NCBI RefSeq assembly: GCF_020179605.1
Contig: NZ_JAINZO010000001.1
Location: forward strand, 372,001 to 436,000
Source: Geomonas agri
Lineage (GTDB): Bacteria; Desulfobacterota; Desulfuromonadia; Geobacterales; Geobacteraceae
DNA length: 64,000 bases
Direction of reading: 5' to 3'
The position numbers were made by a program, and so were the translations under genes. Position 1 is the stretch's first letter. Each line of letters opens with the position of its first letter. Below, piece after piece: positions 9,745-20,400 of the stretch. Under the pieces are notes generated by a model. That model was given only the letters and a program-made list of their open reading frames with translations. It did no database searches and had not been told where the DNA came from.

Positions 9745-10772
9745 GATCCCTGCCACCGCCGCAAAAAAGGCCGCGCCCCTTCCGGGCGCGGCCTTTTTGT
9801 TTTTAGTTCCCTCTCCCTCCGGGAGAGGGTGCCCGGAGGGCGGGTGAGGGTGCCGCCGGCTGGCGTCATCGTGCCAGTGGCAATGCCCTCACCCCAGCCC
9901 TCTCCCGGGGGGAGAGGGGGCTTTAGCTGCGGCCATGCGTCCGGCCGCGGCGGACGCCCCATGATCACCACCAGCGGGCCGTTCTTCACCTTGTGAAAGC
10001 CCCCCGGATCCGTGCGCGGATCTATCGCCCACTGGTACAGCGCCTTGGCGTCCTCCAGGAAGGGCTTGGTCAACTCGTGGTAGTGCTTCTTGTTCACCTT
10101 GCGGTCGTACTTCCGGTAGTAATCGTACTGCATCTCCTCGTCGTAAAGGCCAATGCAGCCGTGCGAGGCGGGATAGCCGGGGAGGTCCCGGCCGTGGATC
10201 CAGTAGGATGGCTCCTCGTCCTTGCTCTTGTCCACCCAGAACCTGAGCGCGTAGTGCATTGGGTAGGGACGGCCGATCTCCTCTACCCGGTATTCGTTGG
10301 ACTGGTGACTGCGGTCGGCGGCGTCGACCCGGAAGGTGCCGTTGGGGACCATCATCCCCTGCACCCCCAGCGCGATGGGGGAGGAAAAGAGCAGCTTGCC
10401 GTACTGGTAGGCTCCGAGGAACATCTCGGTCTGGTCTACCAGAATCAGTTTTGGCTCCCGCGCCCCCGGCGCGTAGGTGAGCGGCATGGGGTTGAAATTC
10501 TTCACCTGGGCCAGGTTCCTGGGGACCTTGATGGAACGTCCCCCCACGAAATGGCGCCGGTCCATCCGGTTGAAGCGCAGCACGTCGTGCCAGTAGGCGC
10601 CGAAGAGCCTCTGCGGCGTGTCGCTCCAGGTAAGCTTGCGGCAACTCCACTGGATGCGCGAGTCGCTCGGATAGCTGATCTCGCACAACGACTTTTGTTT
10701 CGCTGGGGCGGCGGCCGGGTTCACCAGCAACAGCGCTGCAATGAGGACCACTATCGTGCCGAGCCTTTCCAT
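9732..10772 (-). CDS. L,D-transpeptidase (YkuD family), C-terminus extended by a repeat
   Basis: A 346-residue exported enzyme. The signal peptide (about residues 1-25, ERLGTIVVLIAALLLVNPAA) precedes a YkuD catalytic domain with the canonical H193 and SHGCIGLY (C206 is the nucleophile). It would form L,D-crosslinks in peptidoglycan or attach proteins to it. The start at 10772 follows GAGGAG five to six bases upstream; an ATG ten codons earlier has no such support. About the last 64 residues, from PPLPPGEGWGEG on, are encoded by the dispersed repeat at 9809-9920 plus the terminator at 9763-9802, and are Pro/Arg-rich and unlike the family. The original stop was probably lost when the repeat arrived, so the tail is likely non-functional. 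Confidence 0.82.
   Translation of the reverse strand: MERLGTIVVLIAALLLVNPAAAPAKQKSLCEISYPSDSRIQWSCRKLTWSDTPQRLFGAYWHDVLRFNRMDRRHFVGGRSIKVPRNLAQVKNFNPMPLTYAPGAREPKLILVDQTEMFLGAYQYGKLLFSSPIALGVQGMMVPNGTFRVDAADRSHQSNEYRVEEIGRPYPMHYALRFWVDKSKDEEPSYWIHGRDLPGYPASHGCIGLYDEEMQYDYYRKYDRKVNKKHYHELTKPFLEDAKALYQWAIDPRTDPGGFHKVKNGPLVVIMGRPPRPDAWPQLKPPLPPGEGWGEGIATGTMTPAGGTLTRPPGTLSRRERELKTKRPRPEGARPFLRRWQGSQRQ
9763..9802. terminator. Bidirectional intrinsic terminator
   Basis: AAAAAA, a 10-bp perfect stem GGCCGCGCCC / GGGCGCGGCC with a five-base loop, then TTTTTG. It ends the ferredoxin transcript. With its A6/T6 flank it should also act on minus-strand transcripts, although it lies inside the reading frame of the minus-strand L,D-transpeptidase. 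Confidence 0.85.
9809..9920. repeat. Dispersed CCCTCTCCC/GGGAGAGGG palindromic repeat
   Basis: Two small palindromes (CCCTCTCCCTCCGGGAGAGG and CTCTCCCGGGGGGAGAG) flank a centre of about 70 bases. The same architecture recurs at 40187 and 42255. It lies within the 3' end of the L,D-transpeptidase frame and supplies most of that protein's C-terminal tail. Confidence 0.75.
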
Positions 10773-11017
10773 ATTGCTCCTCGCCTCGCTCCTAATCAGC
10801 ATCCTCTCTGCAGTTTTTCAATGAGATATTAAAATAGATTAACATCCAAAAAATGGTGTCAATGAAAGCAGCGACCTGTCTTGGTCCCGGAACCCTTCGA
10901 TGTGAAAAGGTACTTTTTTTTCCCGGTGCGGCCGCTATACTCTTTTGATTGAAATTTTCTAATTTATGTATCGATCCCCGGTGGGACTCGCGTGTTCTTA
11001 ATGGGAGAGGTGGCACG

Positions 11018-14000
11018 ATGGGAATGGGTAGGGTAGCGGATGTGGCATGGTCCGTCCTGGTTCTTATCGGCTTGATTGCCGTGGTGACCTGCGCCGGCGC
11101 GCACGAGGCACGAGGGGCCGACGCCGCTTCCTCGATGCAGGCCTACTGTAGCGTTCCGCCGCTGCCCGGCTTCGGGGTCAAGCCCAACCTGCTCCTGTTG
11201 CTGGATAACTCCGCCAGCATGTACGATCTCGCCTATACCGATCCCAATGTCTTCTGTTTTGACGATGGCTTCGACCCGTCGCCGGAAGGGAACTATCCCG
11301 GCTACTTCGATCAAGGCACGCTCTATCGTTACTCCGTAGAGCCCTTGGGCTCCGGCAAGTTTGTGCCCGCCACGGTCAGCATTGGGGCGAGTAGCTGCAA
11401 CCAGGCCAGATCATCCCATTTCTGCGTGAACCTCGACAGCTCCAATAAGATCGACAACTTCCTCGCCACCGGCAAGTTTCTGAACTGGCTCGCCATGAGT
11501 AAACTGGACCTGGAGAAACTGGCGCTGACGGGCGGCAAGTACGATACCGTCAGCGGAACACTGCAGGGGGAATCGCGCGGCTGCCAGGGGAAACGTCACG
11601 TGAAGACGGTCTATGCAGAAACGACCGAAAACGAGAAGATCGTCAATGACCTGACCAAACCTCTCCCGGTCACTTTCGGTGTGCGCGGGCCGATTCCGTC
11701 GGAACCAGGCTACGTGCAGCAGGCCAACCACGGTGGGCCGTCCCGAATCGACGTCTACCCCGCCAAGTACAACCGGGACGATTGCCTCACGGCGGTGAAC
11801 AAATGGCAGTTGGGAACCCGCAACGACATCGCGCTCTACACCGCCAAGTGTATGGGGAAACTCGAACTTAACGACGGTACGCCGACCGCAGGCAAGGTCT
11901 TCGCCGAGATCATGACCTACTGCTATACCTATCGAGCCGGCACCGACATCGTTTACGACGATATCGCCGACACCTTGGTCTTTGATTGCATCCAACGCTA
12001 CAGTTCCGTGTACTCCAGCCAGCCCACAAAGATTGTCAAGAACACCGGCGACGACGTCTGTGGCGGTGGGGTTTTTCACAACTTTATCACCCATGAAAAC
12101 CCCATTACCCATGAGAAAACTACCTCTGTCACCGGCTACCTCGGTCAGTGCTACCAGACGGGCGACGAAGTTGATGCCGACTGCGCGGTGACCCAGACCA
12201 AGGACTTCTGCTCCGAGGTGCAGATGCCCTGGTTGGCGGACCCATCTACGGGTGTGACCCAGGCGGGGACCAACGCGAGCCTTCCTGCTTACATACTCGA
12301 CGCGGGAATCACCAGCCTTGGGCAGGTCGCCGGGACGCTGCAGGTCCGGGTAGCAACGGCGGCGGCCCCGACCGGGCTGATACAGCAGTTCGCAACGGAG
12401 ATCAACCTCGGGGCCATGGTCTTCAACGACAACGGTGCCGGCTCCGAGTGCCGCGATACCATCCCTTGCGTCAAACACTGCAGTAACGACGCGCCCCCCC
12501 GCAGGGAGTGCTACGTTGACGGCGATTGCAGGTCAGCGGGGCCCTGTGTCGAAGACACCCACAATGACGGCGGCAGGATCATCTCCTATATCAACTACAC
12601 CGAGGTCGGCGACCATGGTACCGGCACCAGCCTGGTCGCTGCCATCGATGCCATCAGGGGTACCTCCTGGACACCCCTGGCCGAGGCGTTTTACGACGTC
12701 ATCGGCTACTTCGCCAGCCAGGACAAGCTGCGCCTGCAGCAGGAAGATTTCAACCTCGCCAATCCACCATCCAAGTACAGTTGCCAAAGCAACAACGTGC
12801 TGATCCTTACCGACGGCATGTCCACCGCTGATCGCGCCACTGCCGTGAACAGTTATGTAGCAGCTGCGGTGGCCAAGTGGACCGGCAGCGACGGCATCCC
12901 TGCCAGCCTGACCACCACCAACGACACGGCGCCCGATGCGGCACCGTCATACCTTGGCAGCTACAACCTCGATGACCTCGCCTGGATCGCGAGGCATAAG
13001 AACATCTTCGATCCCGACCAGCCCATTTCACGGCGCAGGGACTACATCACCACCCACGTGGTCTACACCGGCCCCCCGTGTGGCGACCCCAAAACCGGGA
13101 CCGGGTACAACCCGGACGGCAGTTGCGTCAGCTCGGACGAAGGAAAACCAGAAAAGCTGATGCAGTTGACCGCGTCAAAGGGAGGGGGAGTCATCGAGAG
13201 CGTCCGCAACCCCGCTGCGCTGCAGAGCGCGCTCAAGGGGCTGTTCCAGCAGGTGGTGGGGGGCTCGTACACGGGGGGCAGCAGCTCGATACTGGCCACC
13301 GGCGAGGGGAACGGTGCGCTTTTCCTGCAGCCCCAGTTCTATCCCAACAAGAGCTTCGACGCAGGGCGCACCTCTGCGGCGTGGATCGGCGAGATGCAGA
13401 GCCTTTGGTACTACATCGATCCCTTCATCGGGGGGAGCGTCGGGGCGTCGAGCGGCATCAGGGAGGACACCGGGGGGGACAGGAAACTCGACCTGAAACA
13501 GGGCCGGGTCGTACAGTTCATTCTGGACCCGGTCCTGCTCGAGACCCGCGCCAGGCTCTCCGGCGACGCGGACGGCGACGGCAGCATCGACGTGCCCCAG
13601 CCCTCCGGCTACCCCATGACCGTGGTTCCCGAGGCGGTGCAGAGCCTGTGGCGCGCCGGGCGCAAACTTTGGGAGAGGGTGCCCTCCACCAGGACCATCT
13701 ACACCCAGACCGGCGGTGCTTTCCTGATCCCGTTTCTCGATACCACGTCGGCTGCAAACCAGCAGCTGCTGCAGGCCAAGGACCAGGCGGAGGCGGACCA
13801 GATCGTGGCCTTCGCCCGGGGGACCGACGACAGCACCGGCGCCAACGGCCCGGCCACCCGGACGCGCACGCTCACGGCATACGGCGCAACGGATAAGCGG
13901 GTCTGGAAGCTCGGGGATATCATCTCTTCAACTCCGGTACTGCAGTCGGCGGTCCCGCTGGGGAGTTACCATCTCGCTGCGCCCCGCGGCTACGGAGACG

Positions 14001-15712
14001 TCTCGTACGGCACCTTCAGCGACTCGGAGGCGTACCGCAAACGAGGGACGGTCTACGTGGGGGCCAATGACGGCATGCTGCACGCCTTTCGGCTGGGCAA
14101 GCTCAAGGTCCGCCCCGACGGCAACGAGAGCTGGCCGGTAAGCCAGAAAGCCGCTCTCGCCACCGTGTCTGGGGAGGAGGACCGGCTGGGCGAGGAGCAA
14201 TGGGCCTTCGTGCCCAAGAATGCGCTTCCCTACCTGCGCTACCTGAAGGAGCCACTCTATCCGCACCTGTACTACGTGGATGGTGCCATCACCCTTGTGG
14301 ACGCTGCCATCGGCGACCCGCAGCGCTGCAGCCGCGACGACTACTGGAACTGCATCAAGGACACCTCCGGAAACAGCTGGCGCACCGTCCTCATCGGCGG
14401 TATGGGGCTGGGGGGAGCCAGCAGGTTGTCCGGGGACGCCTGCAGTGACCAGGATCCCTCTCCGACCTGCGTCAAGGCCCCGGCTGCGGGGGTGGGAGGG
14501 CTATCCTCCTACTTCGCCCTGGACGTCACCGGCCAGGCCGAAGACGGCTCCAGCAGTGCGCCCACCTTGCTATGGGAGTTCTCCCACCCCGAGCTGGGGT
14601 TTGCCACCTCCGGCCCCGCCATCCTGCGGGTCAAGGCACGCAGCACCGGCGACGACCAGGTGGTGATCCACGATCCCAACCGCAACGGCCGCTGGTTCGC
14701 GGTCTTCGCCTCCGGCCCCACCGGTGCCGTGGACCGGAAGACCCGCCAGTTCACCGGAGTATCGGACCAGAACCTGAAGCTGTTCGTGGTCGACCTGAAC
14801 GCGGTCCCCCCGCTCGTGCAGGGGCGTAACTACTGGATCATCGACACCGGCATCCAGAAGGCCTTCGGCGGCAGCATGGCGGGCGCCGGGATCGATGCGG
14901 ACCGCTGGAACGGCTCGTCCGACGCCAGTAACAGCGGCAATTACGAGGACGATGCCCTCTACGTGGGCTACACCAGGGCTGCCGACGGCGGCGGATGGAC
15001 TGGAGGGGTGCTGAGGCTTCTCACCAAGGAGGACCCGGATCCTTCCACCTGGAAGACCAGCAAGGTCATCGACGACATAGGCCCTGTGACCACCTCGGTG
15101 GGGAAGCTCCAGGACCGGCAGTACAGACGGCTCTGGCTCTACTTCGGGACCGGCAGGTACTTCAACAACCAGGACGACCTCTCCGCCGGACGAGCGCTCT
15201 ACGGCGTGAGCGAGCCCTGCTACTTTGGCAACAACGCCCTCGATGCGGCCTGCACCGAGGAGCCGGTTAAGCTGTCCGATCTGACCGACGTCACGGACGT
15301 GACGCGCGTCGTTGCCGTGAAGGACCAGGGCAGCAGTTACAAGGGGTGGCGCATCTCCCTCGATGGCCCCTCCGGCCGGCTGGCCAGTGAGCGTGTCGTC
15401 GATAACCCCATCTCGCTCACCGGCGGCGCCGTCTTCTTCACCACCTACCAACCATCCGTCGATCCCTGCCAGGACGGGGTTGCCTACCTCTGGGGGGTGC
15501 ACTACAGCACCGGCGGCCCGATCAGATCTGTTGCCGCCCAGGCGCTGATGCCCCTTTCCAACGGCAGCAGCGCCACCCTCGACGCGGCAGCCTTGCCGGA
15601 CCACGGCAAGCGGCGCAGTCCTCCCCAGCCGGGCAAAGCGCTCAAGCCGCGGCTGGTCACCAACAGCGGTCTCAAACCGTTGAAGAAGATCATCCATATC
15701 CAGGAGCGCTAG
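11018..15712 (+). CDS. PilY1-like type IV pilus assembly/adhesin protein
   Basis: A 1564-residue secreted protein. The signal peptide spans about residues 1-34. A vWA-like region begins near residue 57 with the MIDAS motif LDNSASM (D63, S65, S67); more vWA elements (VLILTDGMS, IARHKNIF) occur further on. The C-terminal half (about 1000-1450) is a beta-propeller of the PilY1 type, with GTVYVGANDGMLHAFRLG, EQWAFVPKNALPYLRYL and HLYYVDGAITLVDA. DADGDGSID resembles the calcium site of PilY1. PilY1 proteins sit at the pilus tip, promote extension and bind surfaces. ATG 11018 is chosen because GGGAGAGG precedes it by seven bases; an upstream TTG extension lacks support. The next gene starts three bases after the stop, implying one transcript. 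Confidence 0.88.
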   Translation: MGMGRVADVAWSVLVLIGLIAVVTCAGAHEARGADAASSMQAYCSVPPLPGFGVKPNLLLLLDNSASMYDLAYTDPNVFCFDDGFDPSPEGNYPGYFDQGTLYRYSVEPLGSGKFVPATVSIGASSCNQARSSHFCVNLDSSNKIDNFLATGKFLNWLAMSKLDLEKLALTGGKYDTVSGTLQGESRGCQGKRHVKTVYAETTENEKIVNDLTKPLPVTFGVRGPIPSEPGYVQQANHGGPSRIDVYPAKYNRDDCLTAVNKWQLGTRNDIALYTAKCMGKLELNDGTPTAGKVFAEIMTYCYTYRAGTDIVYDDIADTLVFDCIQRYSSVYSSQPTKIVKNTGDDVCGGGVFHNFITHENPITHEKTTSVTGYLGQCYQTGDEVDADCAVTQTKDFCSEVQMPWLADPSTGVTQAGTNASLPAYILDAGITSLGQVAGTLQVRVATAAAPTGLIQQFATEINLGAMVFNDNGAGSECRDTIPCVKHCSNDAPPRRECYVDGDCRSAGPCVEDTHNDGGRIISYINYTEVGDHGTGTSLVAAIDAIRGTSWTPLAEAFYDVIGYFASQDKLRLQQEDFNLANPPSKYSCQSNNVLILTDGMSTADRATAVNSYVAAAVAKWTGSDGIPASLTTTNDTAPDAAPSYLGSYNLDDLAWIARHKNIFDPDQPISRRRDYITTHVVYTGPPCGDPKTGTGYNPDGSCVSSDEGKPEKLMQLTASKGGGVIESVRNPAALQSALKGLFQQVVGGSYTGGSSSILATGEGNGALFLQPQFYPNKSFDAGRTSAAWIGEMQSLWYYIDPFIGGSVGASSGIREDTGGDRKLDLKQGRVVQFILDPVLLETRARLSGDADGDGSIDVPQPSGYPMTVVPEAVQSLWRAGRKLWERVPSTRTIYTQTGGAFLIPFLDTTSAANQQLLQAKDQAEADQIVAFARGTDDSTGANGPATRTRTLTAYGATDKRVWKLGDIISSTPVLQSAVPLGSYHLAAPRGYGDVSYGTFSDSEAYRKRGTVYVGANDGMLHAFRLGKLKVRPDGNESWPVSQKAALATVSGEEDRLGEEQWAFVPKNALPYLRYLKEPLYPHLYYVDGAITLVDAAIGDPQRCSRDDYWNCIKDTSGNSWRTVLIGGMGLGGASRLSGDACSDQDPSPTCVKAPAAGVGGLSSYFALDVTGQAEDGSSSAPTLLWEFSHPELGFATSGPAILRVKARSTGDDQVVIHDPNRNGRWFAVFASGPTGAVDRKTRQFTGVSDQNLKLFVVDLNAVPPLVQGRNYWIIDTGIQKAFGGSMAGAGIDADRWNGSSDASNSGNYEDDALYVGYTRAADGGGWTGGVLRLLTKEDPDPSTWKTSKVIDDIGPVTTSVGKLQDRQYRRLWLYFGTGRYFNNQDDLSAGRALYGVSEPCYFGNNALDAACTEEPVKLSDLTDVTDVTRVVAVKDQGSSYKGWRISLDGPSGRLASERVVDNPISLTGGAVFFTTYQPSVDPCQDGVAYLWGVHYSTGGPIRSVAAQALMPLSNGSSATLDAAALPDHGKRRSPPQPGKALKPRLVTNSGLKPLKKIIHIQER

Positions 15713-15715
15713 GGC

Positions 15716-17416
15716 ATGGGAGAGAGAACGGTGCTGACAGGGCGGGCAATACAGACGTTGGCGGCACATGTGCTGGTGGTTCTGGTGCTGCTTTGGGCCA
15801 CGGCGCTCCCGGCCGGTGCCGCGGTGTGGACCCTGGACGGCTTCGCCATCCATAACGGCTGTACGGTGGCCATCAATGGTTCGGTGCATGCCATAGCGGT
15901 GCAACGCACGGACGCGAAGATCATACTGGGGGGGGAATTCATTCTCACCGACGGCGTGGTGACGCGCACCAACATAGCCAGGATCAACCACGACGGCACC
16001 CTGGACACCACCTTTGTTCCGCCGCTTCCGGATGGCCCCGTGCGTGCCATAGCCCTGCAACCGGACCTGGCCACGCCCGCCAACCCGGACGGGATCTGGA
16101 TCGGGGGGAGCTTCACCACGGTGGGTGGGGTGAGCCGCAAGGGGCTGGCACGGCTGTCCGGGTCGAGCGGAGCGCTGGATAGCGTGGACCCGATCACCAG
16201 CGCGCTCGCGCCGGTGACGGTCAACGCGCTGGTCATGCTGCCGACCGGCGTGGACCTCCTCGTGGCTGGAGCGTTCCGGGAGCTCAAGTCCGGGGTGCCC
16301 ACGAGGAACCTGGCCGGGCTGTCGGCCACGAGCGGAGCGCTCACCTGGACCTGGACCGGAGGCTTGACCGATGACGCCGGCAACGTGGCGATCCACGCGG
16401 TGCAGGTGCATAACGGCGCCATCGTGGTCGGTGGGGAGTTCGCCGGAACGGGGTCCGCCAACATCGCCAGGTTCTCGGCCCAAGGCGCCTACGACTCAAG
16501 CTTCGCTCCGTCGTCGCCCAACGGCGTCGTGCGCGCCCTGGCCGTGCAGGCGGACGGGAAGATACTGCTGGGAGGAGACTTCTCGGGAGGGCTCCTCTCC
16601 CGCACCTACCTCGCCAGGCTAAACCCCGACGGGACCCTGGACGCTTTCAACCCCGGCTTCGACAACGCGCCCGGAGCCCGGGTCGCCTCGATCCTCGTGG
16701 AGCCGGACGGCCGGATCCTGGCCGGCGGCACCTTTACCATCGGCCCCGCCCCGGCACAACGCGCCAATCTCGCGCGCCTGAAGATAGACGGAACCCTGGC
16801 CGACACCGCCTTCCCCGCGGCCAATGCGGCGGTACGGGTTGTGGCGCGCCAGGGAGACGGAAACATCCTGGCCGGCGGAGACTTCACCAACATCGGCTCC
16901 GTCCCGCGCACGTCCCTGGCCCGTTTCTACCCCTACGGTACCCTCGACGACACCCTGGCCCAGATCGTCGACGACACCGGGCTGGTGACCAGGCTCCTGC
17001 TGCGCCCGGACGGCTACACCACCATCGCCGGCCTCTTCGAGAACGTGCTCGGTGCGCCGCGGTTCCACGTCGCCAGGCTCACCAAGGACTGGTCCCTCGA
17101 TCCCGGTTTCGACGCCGGGCTCACCCTGGGGCAGCGCACGACCAGCATTGTGCCGCTGGCCCAGGACGCGCTTTTGTTCGGGGGGAACTTTCTGACCGTC
17201 AATGGCATCGAACAGCACCAGTTGGTGCAGGTGACCCAAGCGGGGATCCCGGGACCGGCCGCTTTCAACACTGCGGTGAACGCCTACCTGCAGAAGTGGG
17301 GCACCCTTAACACGGTCATGGTGGCGGAGGACGGCATGATGTACGTGGGGGGGGAACAACGTCATCGCGTCCCCTTATCGCTACCTCTTCCGCCTCAAGA
17401 CCACCGGGGAGCATGA
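15716..17416 (+). CDS. Secreted delta-60/DUF5122 repeat protein, 5' part before frameshift
   Basis: The first 566 codons of what was evidently one long gene ending at 20855. A signal peptide (to about residue 42, ending LPAGAA) is followed by tandem units of about 50 residues of the delta-60 (DUF5122) type, for example VRALAVQADGKILLGGDF and LARLNPDGTLD. These are predicted to form a beta-propeller-like secreted structure. The frame leaves the repeat pattern right after the G8 run at 17347-17354 and ends 20 codons later. Removing one G joins it in register to the downstream frame (MYVGG-NNVIASPYRYLFRL). It starts three bases after the PilY1-like gene and is likely translationally coupled, which suggests a shared surface or adhesion role. 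Confidence 0.75.
   Translation: MGERTVLTGRAIQTLAAHVLVVLVLLWATALPAGAAVWTLDGFAIHNGCTVAINGSVHAIAVQRTDAKIILGGEFILTDGVVTRTNIARINHDGTLDTTFVPPLPDGPVRAIALQPDLATPANPDGIWIGGSFTTVGGVSRKGLARLSGSSGALDSVDPITSALAPVTVNALVMLPTGVDLLVAGAFRELKSGVPTRNLAGLSATSGALTWTWTGGLTDDAGNVAIHAVQVHNGAIVVGGEFAGTGSANIARFSAQGAYDSSFAPSSPNGVVRALAVQADGKILLGGDFSGGLLSRTYLARLNPDGTLDAFNPGFDNAPGARVASILVEPDGRILAGGTFTIGPAPAQRANLARLKIDGTLADTAFPAANAAVRVVARQGDGNILAGGDFTNIGSVPRTSLARFYPYGTLDDTLAQIVDDTGLVTRLLLRPDGYTTIAGLFENVLGAPRFHVARLTKDWSLDPGFDAGLTLGQRTTSIVPLAQDALLFGGNFLTVNGIEQHQLVQVTQAGIPGPAAFNTAVNAYLQKWGTLNTVMVAEDGMMYVGGEQRHRVPLSLPLPPQDHRGA
17347..17354 (+). repeat. G8 homopolymer tract at the frameshift site
   Basis: Eight consecutive G bases where seven would keep the surrounding reading frame open. 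Slippage at such a tract could switch the 1712-residue protein on and off. A sequencing or assembly error is the alternative. Confidence 0.85.
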
Positions 17417-20400
17417 CCCGAGTTTCGTCCCTTCTGCCGGCGTGAATGGCGTCGTCAGCGCGCTGGCGCTGCAACCGGACAACATGCTGCTGGTCGCCAC
17501 CCGCACCGGGCGCGTGCTGCGGCTCAAACCCGACGGCAGCCCCGATCCGGGCTGGCACGGCGGCACCCCGCTGCAGATGGGGGGTAGAATCGACCACCTG
17601 GCGCTGCTCCCCGATGGCCGCGTCCTCATCTCCGGCTATCCCATGTACCCCGGCAGCTACACGGACCCGGACACCGGGGACCTGGTCCCGGTAACGAGGA
17701 ACGTGGTGCGCCTTAACAGTGACGGCAGCGTCGACGAGAGCTTCGTCATCGAAGCCCTCTACAACTACGACGCGAGCTTTAGCGACGACGTGATCGGCTT
17801 CGCCCTGCAAAGCGACGGCAGCATCATTATCTTCGGCGTGTTCGACCAGGTGACCGACGGGTACGGCACCGTCATCTACCGCGACTACGTGGCCCGCATC
17901 ACCCCGGAAGGACGCCTGGACACCGGCTTCGACCTGGGCGCCTTCTCCTTCGCCAGCGGGACCCCCATCAGCCAGGTCGAGACCATCAATCTCGGGCCGG
18001 ACGGCAAATTCCTCATTGGAGGCGATTTCACGGACCAAAACGGCAGGAGCAAGCTGGGCCGTTATGCCAACGGCTGGAGCTTCGAGGACCTCTCCGTCTC
18101 CGACACGGGGGATACCGTCACCTGGCTGCGCTCGGGAACCTCGCCGGAACTGTGGCGGGTGAGCTTCGAGTATTCGCCCGACCCGGACGCGGCCACCCCG
18201 GTCTGGGTCCCGCTGGGCAGGGGCAACCGGGTGGCGGGGGGGTGGCGCCTGGACGGGGTCAACCTGGCCCAGTACGGCACCCGGGTCAACGGCTACGTGC
18301 GCGCCAGGGGATACGTGACCGGAGACCACGGTACCATCGGCTCCCTCGTGGAGTCGCTGCGCCTTTACTACCTGAAGCCGCAGAAGACGACCATTACCGT
18401 GACTGCCCACGGCCAAAGCAAAACCTACGGACAGGCCGATCCCTCCTTGGGCTACAGCTTCGATCCCCCCCTGAACGGCAGCGACCAGTTCACCGGGGCG
18501 CTGTCTCGCGTGGCGGGCGAGGACGTTGGGGGCTACGCCATCACCGTGGGGACCCTCGCCCTTGGCAGCGCCTACGACCTCGTGTTCAGCGGCGCGAGCC
18601 TCACCATCAACCAGGCGCCCCTGCTGATCAGCGCCGACAACCAGGTGAAGACCGCCGGCAACGGCAATCCCCAGTTCACCGCCACCTGCACCGGGCTTGC
18701 CCCCTGGGACACCGCGGCGAGCCTCGGCGGTGCCCCGCTTCTTACCACCAGCGTTGATGCCGGTACTCCCCGGGGGAGTTATCCCATCCATGCCGCCCTC
18801 GGGAGCATCACCAGCGCCAACTACCGCTACAGCTTCGTCGACGGCACCTTCACCGTCACCGGGCGCCCCCAGGGCATCACCTTTGCCGAGCCTCCCCCGA
18901 AGGTCTACGGGGCACCCGCCTTCGCCGCGGGTGCGAGCGCCAGCAGCGGTCTCACCGTGAGCTACGCGAGTTCCAACCCTGCCGTTGCGGTCGTGGTCGG
19001 CGCGGAGGTCCGCGTCACCGGCGCGGGGAGCACCGTGATCACCGCCTCGCAGGGCGGGGACGGTTTCTGGGAGCCGGCCCCGTCGGTCCCGGTGACCCTC
19101 ACCGTCGTCAAGGCCCCCCTGCACGTGGTGGCCGAGGACAAGACCCGCGCCTACCTCACTTCAAACCCCGAGCTGACCGTCGCTTACCAGGGATTCGTGA
19201 ACGGGGAAGGGGGCGCGGTGCTGACCGGTGCCCCGGTGCTGGCCACCCCTGCCGTCTTGTCCAGCCCGGTGGGAAGCTACGCCATCGTGGCCGGCACCGG
19301 CACGCTACAGGCCGCCAACTACCAACTGGTGCCGGTCAACGGCACGTTGACCGTGTACCGGTCCTGCCAGGAAATCACCTTCCCCGCCATCCCCGAGCGG
19401 ACCTTCGGCGATCCCCCCTTCGAGATCGTCGCCTCCGCCTGCAGCGGGCTCCCGCTCAGCTTCCGCAGCTCCAACCCCGAGGTGGCCCGTGTCGACGGCA
19501 ACGTGGTCATCATCACCGGGGCGGGGAGCGTCATGATCATGGCGAGCCAGGCGGGGAGCGGCAACCTGGAGACGGCGCTCGAGAAGTCGCAGCCCTTCGT
19601 CGTGCATAGAAGCGGCCAGCAGGTGAGTTTCTCCTCGCCGGCCCAGAAGGTGGTGGGGGATCTTCACTTCGACCTCGACGGGAGCGCCACTAGCGGGCTG
19701 CCGCTAAGTTACCTGAGCTCCGACTCGGCCGTGGCGACAGTCGCGGGGAGCACGGTGACCGTGGTCGGCGCGGGGACCACGGTGCTCAGCGCACTCCAGG
19801 AAGGAAGTGGCAACTACCTTGCCGCCTTGCCGGTTTCCAGGACCCTCACCGTGGCCCAGGAGGGGACGCCGCCGCAGCTTTACCTCTCGACGCTCAACTC
19901 CGGGGCCAGCACCTCCAACCCGGTGCTGAACATCATGGGCCGGGCCGCGGACGTCTCGGGCATCGCGAGCCTCAGCGTGGCCGGCGTCGAGCGCGGCGCC
20001 GACGCGGCACTGTTCAGTGCCGCCGCTACCCTCGCCGACGGGGACAACGCCATCACCGTGACCGCCCGCGACGGCGCGGGCAACGTGACCACGCACAACT
20101 TCATCGTCACCCTCGACCCCCTGGCCCCGGTCCTGGCGCTGACCTCCCCGGCTGACAACAGCGTCACCGATGCCGTGAGCTGCCCCGTGACCGGGACGGT
20201 GACCCCGGGAAGCACGGTGACCATGGCGGTGAACGGCGACGCGCTGCAACTGCTCCCGGTGAGCGGGGGGAGCTTTACGGGGAGTGCGCTGCTCGCGCCG
20301 GGGGTGAACACCGTCGAACTGACCGCGGAGCGCGACGGGCGCAGTTCGCGCAGCAAGCGGAGCGTTACCTTCGACCCCGCGGCACCGGCCCTGGCCATCG

